Shown here in pieces: positions 33,673 through 43,201 of a stretch of 64,000 nt of DNA. This DNA is from Channallabes apus (lineage: Eukaryota > Chordata > Actinopteri > Siluriformes > Clariidae): the NCBI GenBank assembly GCA_030522415.1, contig CM060121.1:9033976-9097975 (forward strand), read 5' to 3'. Below the pieces are notes generated by a model. It had not been told where the DNA came from. It saw nothing but the letters and a program-made list of their open reading frames with translations, and searched no databases. The first letter of the stretch is position 1. Each line of letters starts with the position of its first letter. Position numbers and translations under genes: made by a program.

Positions 33673-34431
33673 CAGTGGTTCCCAAACTTTCAAGCCAGCG
33701 ACCCCTAATTGAAGACAGACAAGATCTCGCGACCCCCACTATCAAAAACAAGCAATAAACATAAGCTGTTCACAGTATTTTGACTACATTTACTATACAT
33801 CAAAAAAAAAATTGGATCTACATATTTGTGTGAGCTGTATTTATTTTTTATATATGTAACAGCGGAAAAATACTGCTCACACAAATATGTAGATCCAAAC
33901 TGAAGCAGTACATCCATTGCTGCACAGGACAACTCGTGTATTCGGTTGCTACCGTAACTTACTGAATACTGATACTGACTGCACTTTATGAATTCTTCTT
34001 CATATTTCCGACGTTTCCTACTTTGGTCTGACGGGGTCTTGCTCTTTTGCTTGGTCGATGTACATGGTTCCGATGACTCAGGCAAACAATTTCCTTAACA
34101 TTTTTAGATTTGCGAATAACAAATTTATCCATCTCGGCAGTTGCGGTTTTCACGTGCAGTTGTGCGCTGTAGCAATAACTAGTGAGCCAGTCGTTGCACA
34201 GTGATGTCATATCTTTGAGTCGCGAATTTTTTTAACACTCAATTTAAACACTCAATCAGTAATATCTTTACAAATCAGAAAATATTTATTTATAGCATTT
34301 ACTTGTAATACTGAAAAGTGTGTATTATAATAAAAAAAAAAATTTTGAATCCCTCTCGCGACCCCATGAAATTATTCCGCGACCCCAAGATAATAATCTT
34401 GGGTTCCTAAACTCCAGTTTGGGAATCACTG
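33673..34431 (-). mobile_element. Non-autonomous hAT element with transposase remnants
   Basis: The termini CAGTGGTTCCCAAACT and 'AGTTTGGGAATCACTG' are inverted, with an exact 8-bp duplication CCCTAGCC (33665-33672, 34432-34439). On the - strand, the start of a ZBED5-like hAT protein ('MDKFVIRKSKN', about 34130) is joined to its extreme C-terminus ('AAMDVLLQFGSTYLCEQYFSAV', about 33920-33855), so most of the coding region has been deleted internally. The polar stretch between (Lys/Arg/Ser-rich, about 33990-34080) includes a possible nuclear-localisation patch. Confidence 0.88.
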
Positions 34432-34724
34432 CCCTAGCCTAGCCTCATAAGCACTAAGCCTAGGCAAAGCAGAACAGAATTCACAAGGAAATAAAGAGAT
34501 GAGCCACAAAAGATCTAGAATGAAGATTAACCTTCACCAAAGTCATGAAAAGGCCAAGTGTGGAGAAAAGATCCGCTCATGTGTCAAAACATATATGCTT
34601 ATTGGTTAAGCACAATAAAGGTCATGTCATGGCTTTGTCTTGAATAAATGCTTCTGGAATGGGCTCACAAATCATTATAGGTGATGGCAGCAGCAGAATG
34701 AATTCAGAAAGCTACAGAAACCTT

Positions 34725-34990
34725 CCTTCAGCCACTTTACAGAGAAATGCATCAAATTTAATTGGGAGAAACTTCAACCTGCAGCAAGACAATGACCCAT
34801 GTTTGGGGTCCACACCACTGCCAACACATTAAGGACTTAATCAGGGAGAAAATAGGAAAGGTTTTTAGACTAGCCAAATCAATCCCTGAACCATAATCTA
34901 ATTGAGCATGTCTAATATGAATCTCACTAAGCAGAGATTGGATGGAGAATCCCCCCTAAATCAAGATTTCTGTCTTGATGCGCTTATTGC
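34725..34990 (+). mobile_element. Tc1/mariner-like transposase relic
   Basis: 'cttcaacctgcagcaagacaatgaccca' encodes the 'LQQDNDP' motif around the second catalytic Asp of Tc1/mariner transposases. It is followed by degraded sequence in which 'ctaattgagcatgt' near 34900 corresponds to the NLIEH region. Stops throughout. Confidence 0.5.
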
Positions 34991-35923
34991 AAACAAAGGA
35001 TATGACATGAAACAATAAATATATTTACCTTAAGCCTATCTATTTCAATTCTGCTCATCTAAAAATAGTTTTTATTCTTTATTCTCATTAGCTTCCATAT
35101 AACATAAATCCAAACAGCCTAAAATGAATTAAGGGGAAATATTAATTAATTTCCACAAATAGTATAAGCTTTAAAAAAAACAATCATGTTGAATACATAA
35201 TGAAAAATATTTATTTTCTGACATCAAACACAAATGTCTTCAGGGTAAAGCAGAAACAAATGAATTTGCTTTGCCATTACAGTACACTTGAAGCTGATTG
35301 TATAATAATATGTAGGCAATATTGGCAATACATTGTCTACTTCAGATTTTTTTTTTATTTAAATGATACCCGTGTGCAAATGCAATGGAATAATGGTCAC
35401 ATTTTAAATATCAATCTTAATATACCGGTTACCTTACCGGTAAGGTAGTTTAATTTGTTTTTGTGGCTGTGTTTTTGCTGCCACTGGTATTCAAAAAAAG
35501 TTTGGCTATGGCTGACTTTTTGTGACTGTGTTTTACACGAACAGGTCTTAATTTATGAACCATCATTCAAAATGCCAGACAAGTTGCTATTTGCTGTTTT
35601 TTTTCCACAGCATACAGAATTAATTCATTCATCAGAGCAAGCAGAGGCTGAGAAAGTAAAAGTACAGGAATGCAAAACAAAATAATTTAAAGTTAATATA
35701 ATCTACATAAACATCACCACCCAGAGGAGCTCATTTTCAAATGAAGAAATGTGGTTAGTCATATAATTCTTCTTTTCAAAATATGATAGCAGGATGCCAA
35801 TGTGTTTAAAGGCATCATTTTGCAAAAATGTTACAGGAGTTCCGTTTACACAAAGAGGATGAAATAAAAACCAAAAACATTGTATGATAATATAGTATGA
35901 TGGCCAATTCTGTATCTTGTAGT

Positions 35924-36389
35924 CAGAGGTGGAAAGAGTAATAAAATTTTGTACTCAAGTACAAGTACTGTTACTTCAGTGAAATTTTACTTAAGTACAA
36001 GTAAAGTTACAATTATAAAAATCTACTCAAGTAAAAGTAAAAAGTAGTTCATTAAAAAATTTACTCAGAGTAAAAGTTACCGAGTTACTTTTTTTTTTTT
36101 TTAACAGCGGGGTGGGATGAGGCATTCGTAGTTCAAAAAAGATGAGCAGATGTAAATCTCAAACTAGTTGTTTTTAACTGAAGGAACACCTTTGCATAAT
36201 AAAGCTGTTGTCTTTCTTGTGCTTGAAAATCAAAGTGGTCACTTAAATATGGTGTTACGTCCCAGTCTAGGGCCATACAGCAAAAGAATGGTTCAGGGTT
36301 CTATTTTAAACTGTATGGAAATGGTGGTATATGGCAGAAAGAACTAGATCCAATCATTAACTGATGAAATAATGAGGTTTGTACACACA

Positions 36390-36422
<33 letters not shown>

Positions 36423-37119
36423 CAGGAGGAGGATCAGATTCAGGTTGGACCCAGGCCAAAATAATAAACAAAATGGTATTTATATTTAGTAGCTAGATTA
36501 CCTGCAAACAAAAAAAAAAAAAAAAAACACACACACACAAACAAAAATACAGGTACCTTCCCGGACTCCCTAAACCAAAAACAGTGAAATTATCTACAAA
36601 TATATACAAAGACCAACCAAACCAAAGGGACAAAGCAATAATCAAAGTCAATTGGAGGCAAAAAGTCAAAACCGGAATACACAACCAAATATCAAAACGC
36701 CAAAATCACAACCTCTTTCATCTTTCCCGCGTCTCTCTCCGGTTTATACATGCTCGTCGATGACGCTCGTCACTCAGGGCGGAAGCGACCGTGTGGAAGG
36801 TCAGGTAGCTGCCGATGTCAGAAAACCTGGAGTGGAGTCTGGAGCGGCGTGCGACCAGGACATGATACACACACGCGAGCGCAACGGGGCATTTATAAAG
36901 CATAATATCTTTTATTATTTTATAATTTTCATTCATTTATTTTTTACTCAGTAGCGAATATGATTTAAAATGTAGCGAATTACAATACTTTAAACAAAAC
37001 GTACTTAAGTAAAAGTAAAATTACAGATTTTTAAAACTACTTTAAAAAGTAGAAATACACAAAAAAGCTACTCAATTACAGTAACGCGAGTAAATGTAAT
37101 TCGTTACTTTCCACCTCTG
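35924..37119. mobile_element. Non-autonomous hAT element, AGTAC-rich ends
   Basis: The termini CAGAGGTGGAAAGAGTAA and TTACTTTCCACCTCTG are inverted; an exact 8-bp duplication CTTGTAGT flanks them (35916-35923, 37120-37127). Long AT-rich subterminal regions with 'acttaagtacaagtaaa' repeats pair with each other. The middle (about 36240-36960) differs in composition: a (CA)n at 36389-36421, a poly-A run and a GC-richer segment. This may be a further insertion; its left edge 'tgttacgtcccagtc' looks LTR-like. No intact gene. Confidence 0.88.
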
Positions 37120-37802
37120 CTTGTAGTTAATGTAGACGTGTACAATAACCATCTCTATATAGAAGTTTAATTAAGCAGTATCACATCAGAGGTAGTATAT
37201 CACCTCAAGTTCCACAAACACCACTTATTATCATCACGTTATGATTTTTTTGTTCATTTACCCATTACTATTTTGCGATGCCAACACATATACTGTACCA
37301 CGGAGGTGGTGACAGTTCTAAAAAACTTACAAGATGTACTTTATATTTCCACTTATTCCGCTTTTGAATTTCAGCTAACTTCTGGGTTTCTGAAAGAGAC
37401 AAAGTATTGTTTAAGATGACAAAATGTATCCGATGTGTTTTCCTGCTAAAGTGCTTCAGTGATTGGTATCGGAAGTGGGTTTTGGCAGGCAGCTGCTCTC
37501 ACCTCTTTCCAGCAACTATGTTGCTGTTCTGCTCTATATCACCACTTGTGGAATACCACTCAGTCAGATCAGATTTAGATTACTTGGGGCCACATGTACA
37601 AAGACTTGCGTTGAATTCATATTAAAACATTGCGAACGCAGTAAAAAAATCTGATGTATGAAACACTGCGTACGCGGAATCCCACGCATATTCTCTTTGT
37701 ACAACCGAATTAACGTGAAATTGAGCGCAAAACCCCTCCCTGCCTCCTCCCCCGTATAAATATGGTAATGACTCCACTTTGGCAAAACCAAACGAAAAAG
37801 CA

Positions 37803-37965
37803 ATGGCAAAAGCCAGCAAGAAGAGAAACTGCACAGAATGTGAATTGGAGGTGCTCCTATCGGAGGTAGACCGGAGAAAAACTGTTATTTGCAAGTTTGT
37901 CCTCTGGAATTAATAATAAAAAAAAAAACTTAGCTGGAATAATATCTTTAAATACATCACTCGCC
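37803..37965 (+). pseudogene. Harbinger Myb/SANT-like DNA-binding protein, N-terminal remnant
   Basis: The ATG at 37803 opens 'MAKASKKRNCTECELEVLL' and 'SEVDRRKTVI', the usual start of the Myb-like accessory protein that escorts Harbinger transposase to DNA. A frameshift near 37895 moves the continuation ('SSGINNKKKN') to another frame, and the rest is missing. Confidence 0.75.
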
Positions 37966-38031
37966 AAGAAGCCACCCATCGCGCACCCTGCCACCTTGGA
38001 GCCTCATCCCAGCCATGCTGTTTGTGAGGAT

Positions 38032-38939
38032 GAATGGGTTGACCCAGGCCACCTTGCCACAATATTTGTTAGGCGCATTTGAGCAGGGCCGGTTCTAGAC
38101 CAGACCATATGGGGGGGTGGCGGGGTGCGCGCGGTCAGATCATGCAATGGGGGGGGGTGCGCGTGGTCAGATCATGCAACGGGGGGTTTGCGCATGCTGC
38201 AGCCAGTGAAATATAATACCGTATTGGGTAGTGTCCCTTTTTAGGCGGTTTTTCCACTAACGCAGATCACTTGTTATATATTCATTTTGTGAGTATATTA
38301 ACATGTGCTTTCTCAACATTTAAAAATTTTTATTTGAGGGGGCAAGACATTTATTTGAGGGGGTGCTGCCCCCGCTTGCCCCTTGTAGAACCGGCCCTGT
38401 TTGAGCATCACATATTATTTGCACATTTATTGAATGGAAATGTTTCCGATTCACGTATGGAAATTCGTCTTCAGATGGTGCCTTTATAGCAATGTGCGTG
38501 CAGTCGATCGCTCCCATTACATTAGGAAAACTGGCGATCGCTGCAAATTGCGCTTTAATGTTTGGCTGGTCAACTGCATGGTATGGAAACCTTATATAAC
38601 TGCTAGACATGCGGATGACCCCGTCCCATACATTGCACGGCTCAAAGACGACTGGCTTAACCCCGAGCGGTCTGCCAGTTCCCTTTGGAAAGAACCAGTT
38701 GCCAGGAAACCAAGCGTTGTCAGCACTTGTAATGGAACGGGTAATGCGTAGTTCCTTGCTGTCTCTCTTTCCAAATTTGGACCCAACTCAGCACAGAGCT
38801 CCAAGAGGATAGCTCTGAAACGGCTAATAAGCCAGTCATCATCATGGGCCAGAAAATCAATGTGATCCCTAAAAACACGTTCCCTTCGGATTCGGCCATT
38901 GACAATGTCCTCTAATAAGGTCAACACTGCCATTGCCAT
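38032..38939 (-). pseudogene. HARBI1-like Harbinger transposase, broken by frameshift and MITE
   Basis: From ATG at 38939 (reverse), the N-terminal helical region runs through 'LRVLTTLGFLATGSFQREL'-type sequence and 'GLSQSSLSRAM' (HTH-like). A stop near 38592 and frame change follow, then 'FPNVMGAIDCTHIAIKAP', containing the first catalytic Asp of the DDE site, to 'INVQIICDAQ' at about 38410. The MITE at 38084-38399 intervenes. Beyond it, 'NIVARWPGSTH' (about 38070-38035) is the region of the second catalytic Asp, but the expected Asp after His is lost by another frameshift. Confidence 0.85.
38084..38399. mobile_element. hAT-like MITE inside the Harbinger transposase
   Basis: The ends CAGGGCCGGTTCTAGA and 'TAGAACCGGCCCTG' are inverted. 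TTTGAGCA occurs on both sides (38078-38085 overlapping the first two bases, and 38400-38407), as expected for a hAT 8-bp target. It contains a G-rich duplicated segment (38107-38190) with 'gcggtcagatcatgcaa' and 'cgtggtcagatcatgcaac' units. Confidence 0.8.
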
Positions 38940-39288
38940 AGACTAAGGGTTGTATACATTTGAAAATGCTTTTATATGTTCTAAATCAAATAATTAGTAG
39001 AAAAATATTGTCAATTAACCCATTTTATCAATTATAAATGAATAGCAATGTTTTTCACATGTGTTTGTGCGATACTTTGTAGTGTGTAATTTAACATAAT
39101 TGCCTCGAGGAGTCGCCAACGGAAATAAAACAAACACACACAAGAAATACACGTACGCCAGACATGAAGTTGGCGTGGAAGAACGCACATTCTCACGTTA
39201 ATTTCACTGTTAATAAATCCGACCATGAGCGTGAAAACTGACGTAAGCAAAGTTTTTGTGCGTACGCAGCATTGATACATGAGGCCCC

Positions 39289-40680
39289 AGGTCTTTACTA
39301 ACTTTGTATTAGAGAACTTGTTTGACTCTAGTATCTGTAGGGACGACAGCATTTCTCGCTAGTCACAGCTCTCTAAGTCAAAGGTCATGGAATAGCATAA
39401 TCAGCAATTGTTCCAAATGCAATCAGTACCTATGACTTTCCACATATAATCCTTATAATAACCTAGCATGATAGCTAGCATGTGCAATAACTAACTTAGG
39501 AGTAAAAGACAACCTCAAATAATGACTTGTGGATCCTGGATGGATTTATGGTTCTGTCTATATGCATTCGACACATCAGGCAATGGATATACATCCACCA
39601 TTTTTGTGGAAGTTATTTACAGAATCAGGTTTCCAGCTCAACGCCTGGTTGTATAAGAGCAGTTTGGGCTGATGGATCTTGCTCACCCTAACCACCCCTG
39701 CCCCCAGTAGAGAATCCTGACAATGATCTGAAAAAGATTTTAATAATTGTCATTTTATTGCTCTGAAAATGATAACAGATGACAATACAGCCATAGCAGG
39801 CCTGGTATGTAAAACTTCAACTTGGCCCTTTGAAAGAAAGCTGTGCAGAAATGTAGTCACTGCTCACCAGCATTTGATTTCCCTTAAAGGCCAAAGAGAT
39901 TCATATTAGTCAGGATTGTACTTTGATTATATTTTATCTTATTGGTTTTAAATATTTGGCAAAGAGGGCCACAAATATGTGTCTTTTGAATTATAAAGAA
40001 AATGGCTTATCTGTACACATACATACAAACTAGTGCAGCTCAAAGCACAGACCATAGCTCCAGTTGTGTTATCAAGCATTCTCATCACGCCTGAAATACA
40101 TGACAGTTTCTAAACGCTTCCTGATGCAATGTGGCTTAACCGTCAGGGGAGGGGAAAACAATAATTTAAGGAAAGAGTGGCAAATAACAACCTATTCCTC
40201 TCTCGACATGTAATTCTATTATTCAGAAAGCCGAATAATATAACTGACCAAAGGTGGGAGTGTAAGCAATATTGTGCAATAAAGAAGAGTCATATTAGTG
40301 CAGGCTGACTTTTAAAATTGTGTGTGATTATTTTCTCAACATAAATATAACACTAAACAAACATCCAAAAATCATATTACTGCCCAAGGTCATATTATTC
40401 TGGGTTACAAATCAATCACACTGCTGCATTCAATAAAGTGAACCTGCAGAGCCTTCACTCTTGTGCCCAGTGCATGCTGTATAGTACTACTGAGAATGAA
40501 CCGCAACCAATGGATCCTAAGACTAATGCTTCATCTTTCAGAGATAAAAAGACTGAGAGTTAGTCCAAGGTACATCCAGAAAGTGAAATTTGTCACAGCA
40601 TGAAACATCTCAGCAGGTTGCACAAATTTGTCATTTTCTGCCAAGGGATTTTCTGTCTAGTTGCTTGTTACAATCTTGAG
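39289..40680. other. Intergenic sequence without recognised features
   Basis: No coding, RNA or transposon signature I can support. AT-rich; the small ORFs look like chance openings. Confidence 0.5.
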
Positions 40681-40686
40681 AAAAAG

Positions 40687-41165
40687 TTATTCGGTCACCA
40701 AGCACTCCTTACTCTGAAATTTGTCAGAATTTGTGGGTTTTTCTTTGTCCACCTGTCTCTTGATGATCGACCACAAGTTCTCAATAGGATTAAGGTCTGA
40801 GGAGTTTCCTGGCCATAGACCCAAAATGTTGATCCACTTAGTTATCAGTTTTGCCTTATGGCAAGATGTTCCATCATGCTGGAAAAGGCATTGTTCATCA
40901 CCAAACTGTTCTTGAATAGTTAGGAGAACTTGCTCTCTGAGGATGTTTTTGTACCATTCTTTAATCATGGCTGTGTTCTTGGGCAAAATTGAGAATGGAT
41001 CCATTCCTTTGGCTGAGAAGCAACCCCACATATGAAAGGTCTCAGGATGCTTTATTGTTGGCATGATACAGGACTGATGGTAGAACTCACCTTGAAGATG
41101 GGCAGCAAAAACTTGCTCGGAGGAGAAAAGGTGAGCACTACCATGAGTCTTATGTCATGTACGCA
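40687..41165 (-). mobile_element. Tc1-like transposase, C-terminal two thirds
   Basis: An unusually long open stretch for a relic (126 codons, 41064 to 40687) encodes 'TFHMWGCFSAKGMDPFSILP', then 'QCLFQHDGTSCHKAKLI' around the second catalytic Asp, then 'WPGNSSDLNPIENLWSIIK' with the catalytic Glu. The upstream sequence to about 41165 continues the frame as 'PSEQVFAAHLQGEF'. Asp and Glu of the DD34E triad are present; the first Asp and both inverted repeats are missing, so this is a fragment. Confidence 0.85.
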
Positions 41166-41372
41166 ATATTTATCTCCTCTCAGTTACCACTGGAGTAAGC
41201 TGTTCTAACACGGAATACTCACGCCTATGTCGACAACATAAACAGCTCCAGAAAAAGTGAGGTGAGCTGTGAGTTAGGGTAAATCTGCACTGACCAGTAC
41301 TACCTACCGTAGCATCTTACTAACCAACAAAATAGACTAAATCTACAGTATGTGTATATAGATGCTAATAAT

Positions 41373-41651
41373 TGTGAGGGTTAACCCCTAGAGGGCACCA
41401 AACGCCCCTTTACGTTTGTTTTTGAGTTGTAGTTTGTGTGTACTTCAGTTCCCAGTTTGCACCTCGGTCAGGTGACGTAGAAGCTCACCTGAACCGAGGG
41501 AAGTTAATTGTGTTTAGTTATGTTTAGTTTGTTATAAATAGCCAGGCTGAAATTCAGTCAGGCGTCTAGCTTTTGCTGTAGTTAAGTTTGTGTTGGTTTT
41601 GCTAATGTTCTTTTGTTGTTTAAATAAAGAACATTTATTGTGAACCGCCAG
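41373..41651 (+). repeat. 5' LTR (3' end deleted)
   Basis: It carries a TATA-like 'ttataaatagcc' (about 41531) and the polyadenylation signal AATAAA at 41623-41628. It stops at 'gaaccgccag', 53 bases before the terminus defined by the 3' copy. Confidence 0.88.
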
Positions 41652-41673
41652 AAAGCTAGACCGTTTAAATGGC

Positions 41674-42822
41674 ATGGCGGAGGATTTCCCCCTAAACGAT
41701 TTTTGGGGGGGCGCAAACACGATCTCGCCCGAGCTGGCGGACTGGCTGGAGGACAGCGAGGAAGAGATGTATCGCGGCTGGGAATACAGCTTGCTGGAGG
41801 AACTGGAGGACTTGCAGGAGAGCAGCGAGGAGCGGAGAGTGAAGGAAGCGCGGCAGAGCTGGGAGGGCTGCAGGCTCGCCATTCGGCGGACGCCATTCAG
41901 GGGCGACGCAACACGGGGTCACGTGGTTCCCCGCACCGGCCGGAAGAGAAGGGCCAGGAAGGCCAAGTATGGAGGTGACGCGGGGGAAATAAAACCCCAG
42001 GCGGAGCAGCAGTGGAGAGAGGAGAATGAGCTCATGTGTTGGATTCCTGATCAGGAGCGAGTGCGAGATCAGGAGCGAGTGCGAGACCTTCGGGAGCAGG
42101 TGGAAGAGCTCCAGCGCATGATCCTCTACTTCCGGGAGAGCCGCGAAGCGGGCTCTGAGCTTTCTCTTCCCTCGCCAGCGCTCGGCGGTAAGGAGGAAAC
42201 AACACGTTCGGTGCCCTCGCAGGACAGCGAGGGAGAGACGTTTGTTCCGCCGCCGCTGCCACGCTCCAACACGGAGTAAGAGGCATGTCCCCCACAGCCG
42301 CCAATCCTCTGCACGGGAGAAGACTTGTTTCCTCCGCCGCCTCTGCCTGTGCGCGTTGCGGAGGAATACCAGCAGTGGCTGGCGCGCGTCGAAGACGCGT
42401 TTCTCCCTCCGCCTCTCAGCGATGAAGACGTCATGGCGGCGCCGCCGTCCCCAAGCTCCGAGTCAGTTCTGCAGCTGCTAACCAGCATGTCCGCGCCACA
42501 GACATCAAGGAGCCTGGTCGGCATCTTTCTGCCGCCGCTGCCCGGCTTTGAGGATGACGCTACGGCTCTGCAGCCGCCGAGCACATCTCCAGCTCTGCAG
42601 CCGCTGAGCACATCTCCAGCTATGCAGCCGCCGAGCACGTCTCCAGCTATGCAACCGCCAAGCACGTCTCCAGCTCTGCAGCCGCCGAGCATGTCTCCAG
42701 CTCTGCAGCCGCTGAGCACGTCTCCAGCTCAGTCACTCAGCCTCCAGGTCGCAGAGAAGAAGGTAGAACAGTGGGGTGGGTGTCCTGGACCTCCGGTGAT
42801 GCTCCGGAGGAGCATTTTTTGA
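41674..42822 (+). CDS. LTR-element internal reading frame, unrecognised, one in-frame stop
   Basis: The ATG at 41674 opens 201 codons ending in TAA at 42277-42279. The same frame stays open without a break from 42280 to a stop at 42820-42822, so this reads as one frame of about 380 codons with one nonsense codon (or a readthrough site). The N-terminal part is acidic ('LADWLEDSEEEMYRGW'), followed by a basic patch ('RTGRKRRARKAKYGG', residues about 89-103) and a coiled-coil-like stretch with a duplicated Arg-Val-Arg-Asp-Gln-Glu unit ('LREQVEELQRMILYF'). The C-terminal part is proline-rich with six 9-residue repeats. A Gag-like structural role is plausible from position, but there is no recognised domain. 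An acquired host sequence is the alternative. Confidence 0.6.
42566..42727 (+). repeat. Six 27-bp tandem repeats coding for Pro/Ser/Thr-rich units
   Basis: Six copies of a 27-bp unit, each coding for a variant of 'LQPPSTSPA' (Leu may be Met, Pro may be Leu, Thr may be Met). Differences between copies are mostly single bases. Being in frame and a multiple of three, copy-number changes would not break the reading frame. Confidence 0.95.
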
Positions 42823-43201
42823 GGGGGGATACTGTGAGGGTTAACCCCTAGAGGGCGCCAAATGCCCGTTTACGTTTGTTTTTGAGTTGTAGTTTGTGTG
42901 TACTTCAGTTCCCAGTTTGCACCTTGGTCAGGTGACGTAGAAGCTCACCTGAACCGAGGGAAGTTAATTGTGCTTAGTTCTCTTTCAAGCATACGTTTCG
43001 GTGTCTCACTATGGGATACGCCCCTTCCGCGTATTCTTCAGAAGCCCTATTACATTACGCCAGCCCCAATTGGCTGGCAGATGTGACGTTTTGCCTTGGC
43101 GTGGCCTTCCCTCCCCCCCGTATAAAGGGGGCAGCACGACGTCACTTCGCTATTCAAAAACCTCTTCTCGCTTCACACCAGGAGCCTATCCAGAAGAAAC
43201 A

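Larger units (their letters stand above)
37586..39288 (-). mobile_element. PIF/Harbinger DNA transposon, decayed
   Basis: The ends 'ggggccacatgtacaaag' (37586) and 'ttgatacatgaggcccc' (ending 39288) are inverted and imperfect. The two genes typical of Harbinger elements are present in opposite directions: a HARBI1-like transposase on the - strand and a Myb/SANT-like protein start on the + strand. Both are broken. A 316-bp MITE interrupts the transposase. The 3-bp target duplication could not be fixed with confidence. Confidence 0.85.

Noticed and set aside
36235..36960. Possible complete LTR inside the hAT at 35924
   Set aside because: The left edge looks LTR-like, but no matching right terminus or target duplication could be found.
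42126..42719. 197-codon antisense frame with repeated Gly/Cys/Ala motifs
   Set aside because: It mirrors the 27-bp tandem repeats and proline-rich frame of the + strand; no independent evidence.
42968..43201. Longer 647-codon version of the DIRS frame
   Set aside because: The extra 78 codons lie in the inverted terminal repeat and have no ATG at the start; the ATG at 43202 follows the TATA box and matches DIRS Gag starts.
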